NCBI GenBank assembly: GCA_003476475.1
Contig: DMUD01000172.1
Coordinates: 1 to 17,242, forward strand
Source: Cytophagales bacterium
GTDB taxonomy: Bacteria; Bacteroidota; Bacteroidia; Cytophagales; UBA9547
Length of the DNA stretch: 17,242 nucleotides
Direction of reading: 5' to 3'
Shown here: piece after piece, positions 16,152 through 17,242 of the stretch
How the letters are laid out: each line of letters begins with the position of its first letter
Position numbering within the stretch: position 1 is the first letter of the stretch
Translations under genes and position numbers: made by a program
Notes under the pieces: model-generated
The model's database searches: none
The model's input: only the letters and a program-made list of their open reading frames with translations
What the model was told of the DNA's origin: nothing

Positions 16152-16877
16152 ATGCTAAGTAAAGCCGACGTCAAATACATCAATTCTTTGCAAAATAAGA
16201 AATACCGCAAAATTGAACGCGCCTTTTTGGTTGAAGGGCTAAAAAATGTAGAAGAGCTGCTTAAATCAGATTACAAAATAAAGAGGCTTTTTTGTACCGA
16301 ATCCTATGCTAAGACTTTTTCAAAATCGTTTGCTCAAATAGAAGTTTTGAGCGCAAATGAATTGACGAAATTGGGTACATTAGAAAATAACACGACAGCC
16401 TTGGCTGTAGCGGAAATTAAAGAATTGGCTAATTTACCTACTGTTACCCAACATTTAATTTTGGTGTTAGATGGGCTAAATGACCCAGGAAACTTAGGTA
16501 CTATTATTCGCATTGCCGATTGGTATGGAGTAAAAGAAATAGTGTGTAGCCCCGACACCGTCGATTTCTACAATCCCAAAGTTATCAATTCAAGCAAGGG
16601 TTCTTTTACTCGTGTAAATGTGCATTATACCCAATTGGACACCTTTCTTTCTGAAGTACAGCTGCCAATACTGGCAAGTTGTATGAATGGAACTTCAATT
16701 TATAATCTCGCCAATCAACTCCCTTGTGTACTTTTGATGGGTAACGAAGCTAAAGGCATACACAAGGGCTTGCTGAAAATGGCAAGCAAAGAGATTGGGA
16801 TACCACGCATAGGCAATGCAGAATCACTGAATGTTGGAGTAGCGACTGGAATTTTGATAGACAGGCTGTTGAATTAA
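16152..16877 (+). CDS. SpoU/TrmH-family RNA 2'-O-ribose methyltransferase
   Basis: Methylates a ribose 2'-OH in rRNA or tRNA using S-adenosylmethionine, through the trefoil-knot SPOUT fold. All three SpoU motifs are present: DPGNLGTIIRIADW (113-126), LLMGNEAKGI (195-204) and IPRIGNAESLNVGVATGILI (217-236). The N-terminal 100 residues (YINSLQNKKYRKIERAFLVEGLKNVEELL) form the small substrate-binding domain of the RlmB/TsnR-like subgroup. The 241 residues are normal. The target nucleotide cannot be told from sequence. The gene starts 11 nt from the divergent tamL-like start and ends at a hairpin terminator. Confidence 0.93.
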   Translation: MLSKADVKYINSLQNKKYRKIERAFLVEGLKNVEELLKSDYKIKRLFCTESYAKTFSKSFAQIEVLSANELTKLGTLENNTTALAVAEIKELANLPTVTQHLILVLDGLNDPGNLGTIIRIADWYGVKEIVCSPDTVDFYNPKVINSSKGSFTRVNVHYTQLDTFLSEVQLPILASCMNGTSIYNLANQLPCVLLMGNEAKGIHKGLLKMASKEIGIPRIGNAESLNVGVATGILIDRLLN

Positions 16878-16899
16878 AAAAGGCGGAAAATCCGCCTTT
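16876..16899 (-). terminator. Intrinsic terminator between the RNA methyltransferase and ferredoxin genes
   Basis: AAAGGCGGA (16879-16887), loop AAA and TCCGCCTTT (16891-16899) form a perfect 9-bp stem. On the minus strand the GC part is followed by a run of six T (16876-16881), a strong terminator for the ferredoxin gene. On the plus strand only three T follow, so it is weaker for the methyltransferase, whose TAA overlaps the first bases. Confidence 0.8.
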
Positions 16900-16912
16900 A
16901 AACAAAATAAGG

Positions 16913-17242
16913 TTACTCGTTGTGAAGCCATGCTTTTTTGGCTTCAAGTTCCTCTTTGGATTCGCGCACATCGGGGTCGTCGACACAGCAGTCCACAGGA
17001 CATACAGCAGCGCATTGCGGTTCTTCATGAAAACCAGTACACTCGGTGCATTTATTCGGAACGATGTAATACAAGTCGGGTGATATAGGTTCTTGAGAGG
17101 CTTTTCCGTCAATGATGGTGCCGTCTTCCAATTCTACTTGGGTTAGTTTGGTGCCACCGCCCCATGTCCATTTGGCACCACCTTCGTAAATGGCTGTATT
17201 AGGACATTCGGGTTCGCAAGCCCCACAGTTTATACATTCTTC
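16913..17242 (-). CDS. 2[4Fe-4S] ferredoxin, 5' end missing at window edge
   Basis: Small electron carrier with two [4Fe-4S] clusters, partner unknown. The open frame runs unbroken to the right edge of the window: 109 codons are present and perhaps 7-8 are missing, compared with the usual 116 or so residues. A shorter frame starting with TTG at 17131 would lose the first cluster and is not the true start. Cluster 1 is CINCGACEPECP near the N-terminus. Cluster 2 is CTECTGFHEEPQCAAVCP, with the eight-residue insertion between its second and third Cys seen in Allochromatium-type ferredoxins. An acidic C-terminal helix follows (ESKEELEAKKAWLHNE). The spacing and ends match the common Bacteroidota form. 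It ends at its own terminator. Confidence 0.95.
   Translation of the reverse strand, partial: EECINCGACEPECPNTAIYEGGAKWTWGGGTKLTQVELEDGTIIDGKASQEPISPDLYYIVPNKCTECTGFHEEPQCAAVCPVDCCVDDPDVRESKEELEAKKAWLHNE

Noticed and set aside
16913..17131. A complete 72-residue single-cluster iron-sulfur protein
   Set aside because: The frame continues without a stop to the window edge and includes a first CxxCxxCxxxCP cluster, so this is the end of a normal two-cluster ferredoxin.

Overview
The window looks like ordinary chromosomal DNA from a member of the Bacteroidota, probably an aerobic or facultative cytophaga/flavobacteria-like lineage. The evidence is an AT-rich composition, promoters of the Bacteroidota type (TTTG - about 20 nt - TAnnTTTG) with little Shine-Dalgarno signal, a lipidated Omp85 protein (TamL-like), a DUF6089-like outer-membrane barrel, the characteristic two-cluster ferredoxin, and O2-dependent HemF. 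There are 13 genes, packed tightly. No gap exceeds about 130 bases, and I see no tRNA, rRNA, CRISPR array, insertion sequence or phage gene.

Layout. From about 11.14 kb leftwards, all genes read on the minus strand. The first group is pcm (protein repair methyltransferase), an acyl-CoA thioesterase, a class V aminotransferase and thiH (thiamine thiazole synthesis). After a 129-nt gap containing a good candidate promoter comes a second group: a SNF2-family helicase, an ABC-2 polysaccharide-export permease, waaA (Kdo transferase for lipid A) and, after a 95-nt gap, a lipoprotein-like peptidyl-prolyl isomerase with two parvulin domains. The second group is mostly about the cell envelope: LPS core start, glycan export and outer-membrane protein folding.

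From 11.2 to 12.8 kb the genes read on the plus strand: ribE (riboflavin synthase), then a separately promoted outer-membrane beta-barrel protein. That gene ends in a strong hairpin terminator that overlaps the 3' end of the convergent hemF. HemF and TamL (12.8-16.1 kb, minus strand) are two nucleotides apart. TamL diverges from a SpoU/TrmH-type RNA methyltransferase with only 11 nt between the two start codons. A terminator separates the methyltransferase from a minus-strand 2[4Fe-4S] ferredoxin that runs off the right edge.

Overall this is a housekeeping and envelope-biogenesis region. I found no convincing new multi-gene system. The points worth a second look concern gene arrangement and expression: an export permease with no ATPase beside it, start codons 11 nt apart in divergent genes, two forced TTG starts, a terminator shared with a coding end, and a basic tail on the outer-membrane protein.
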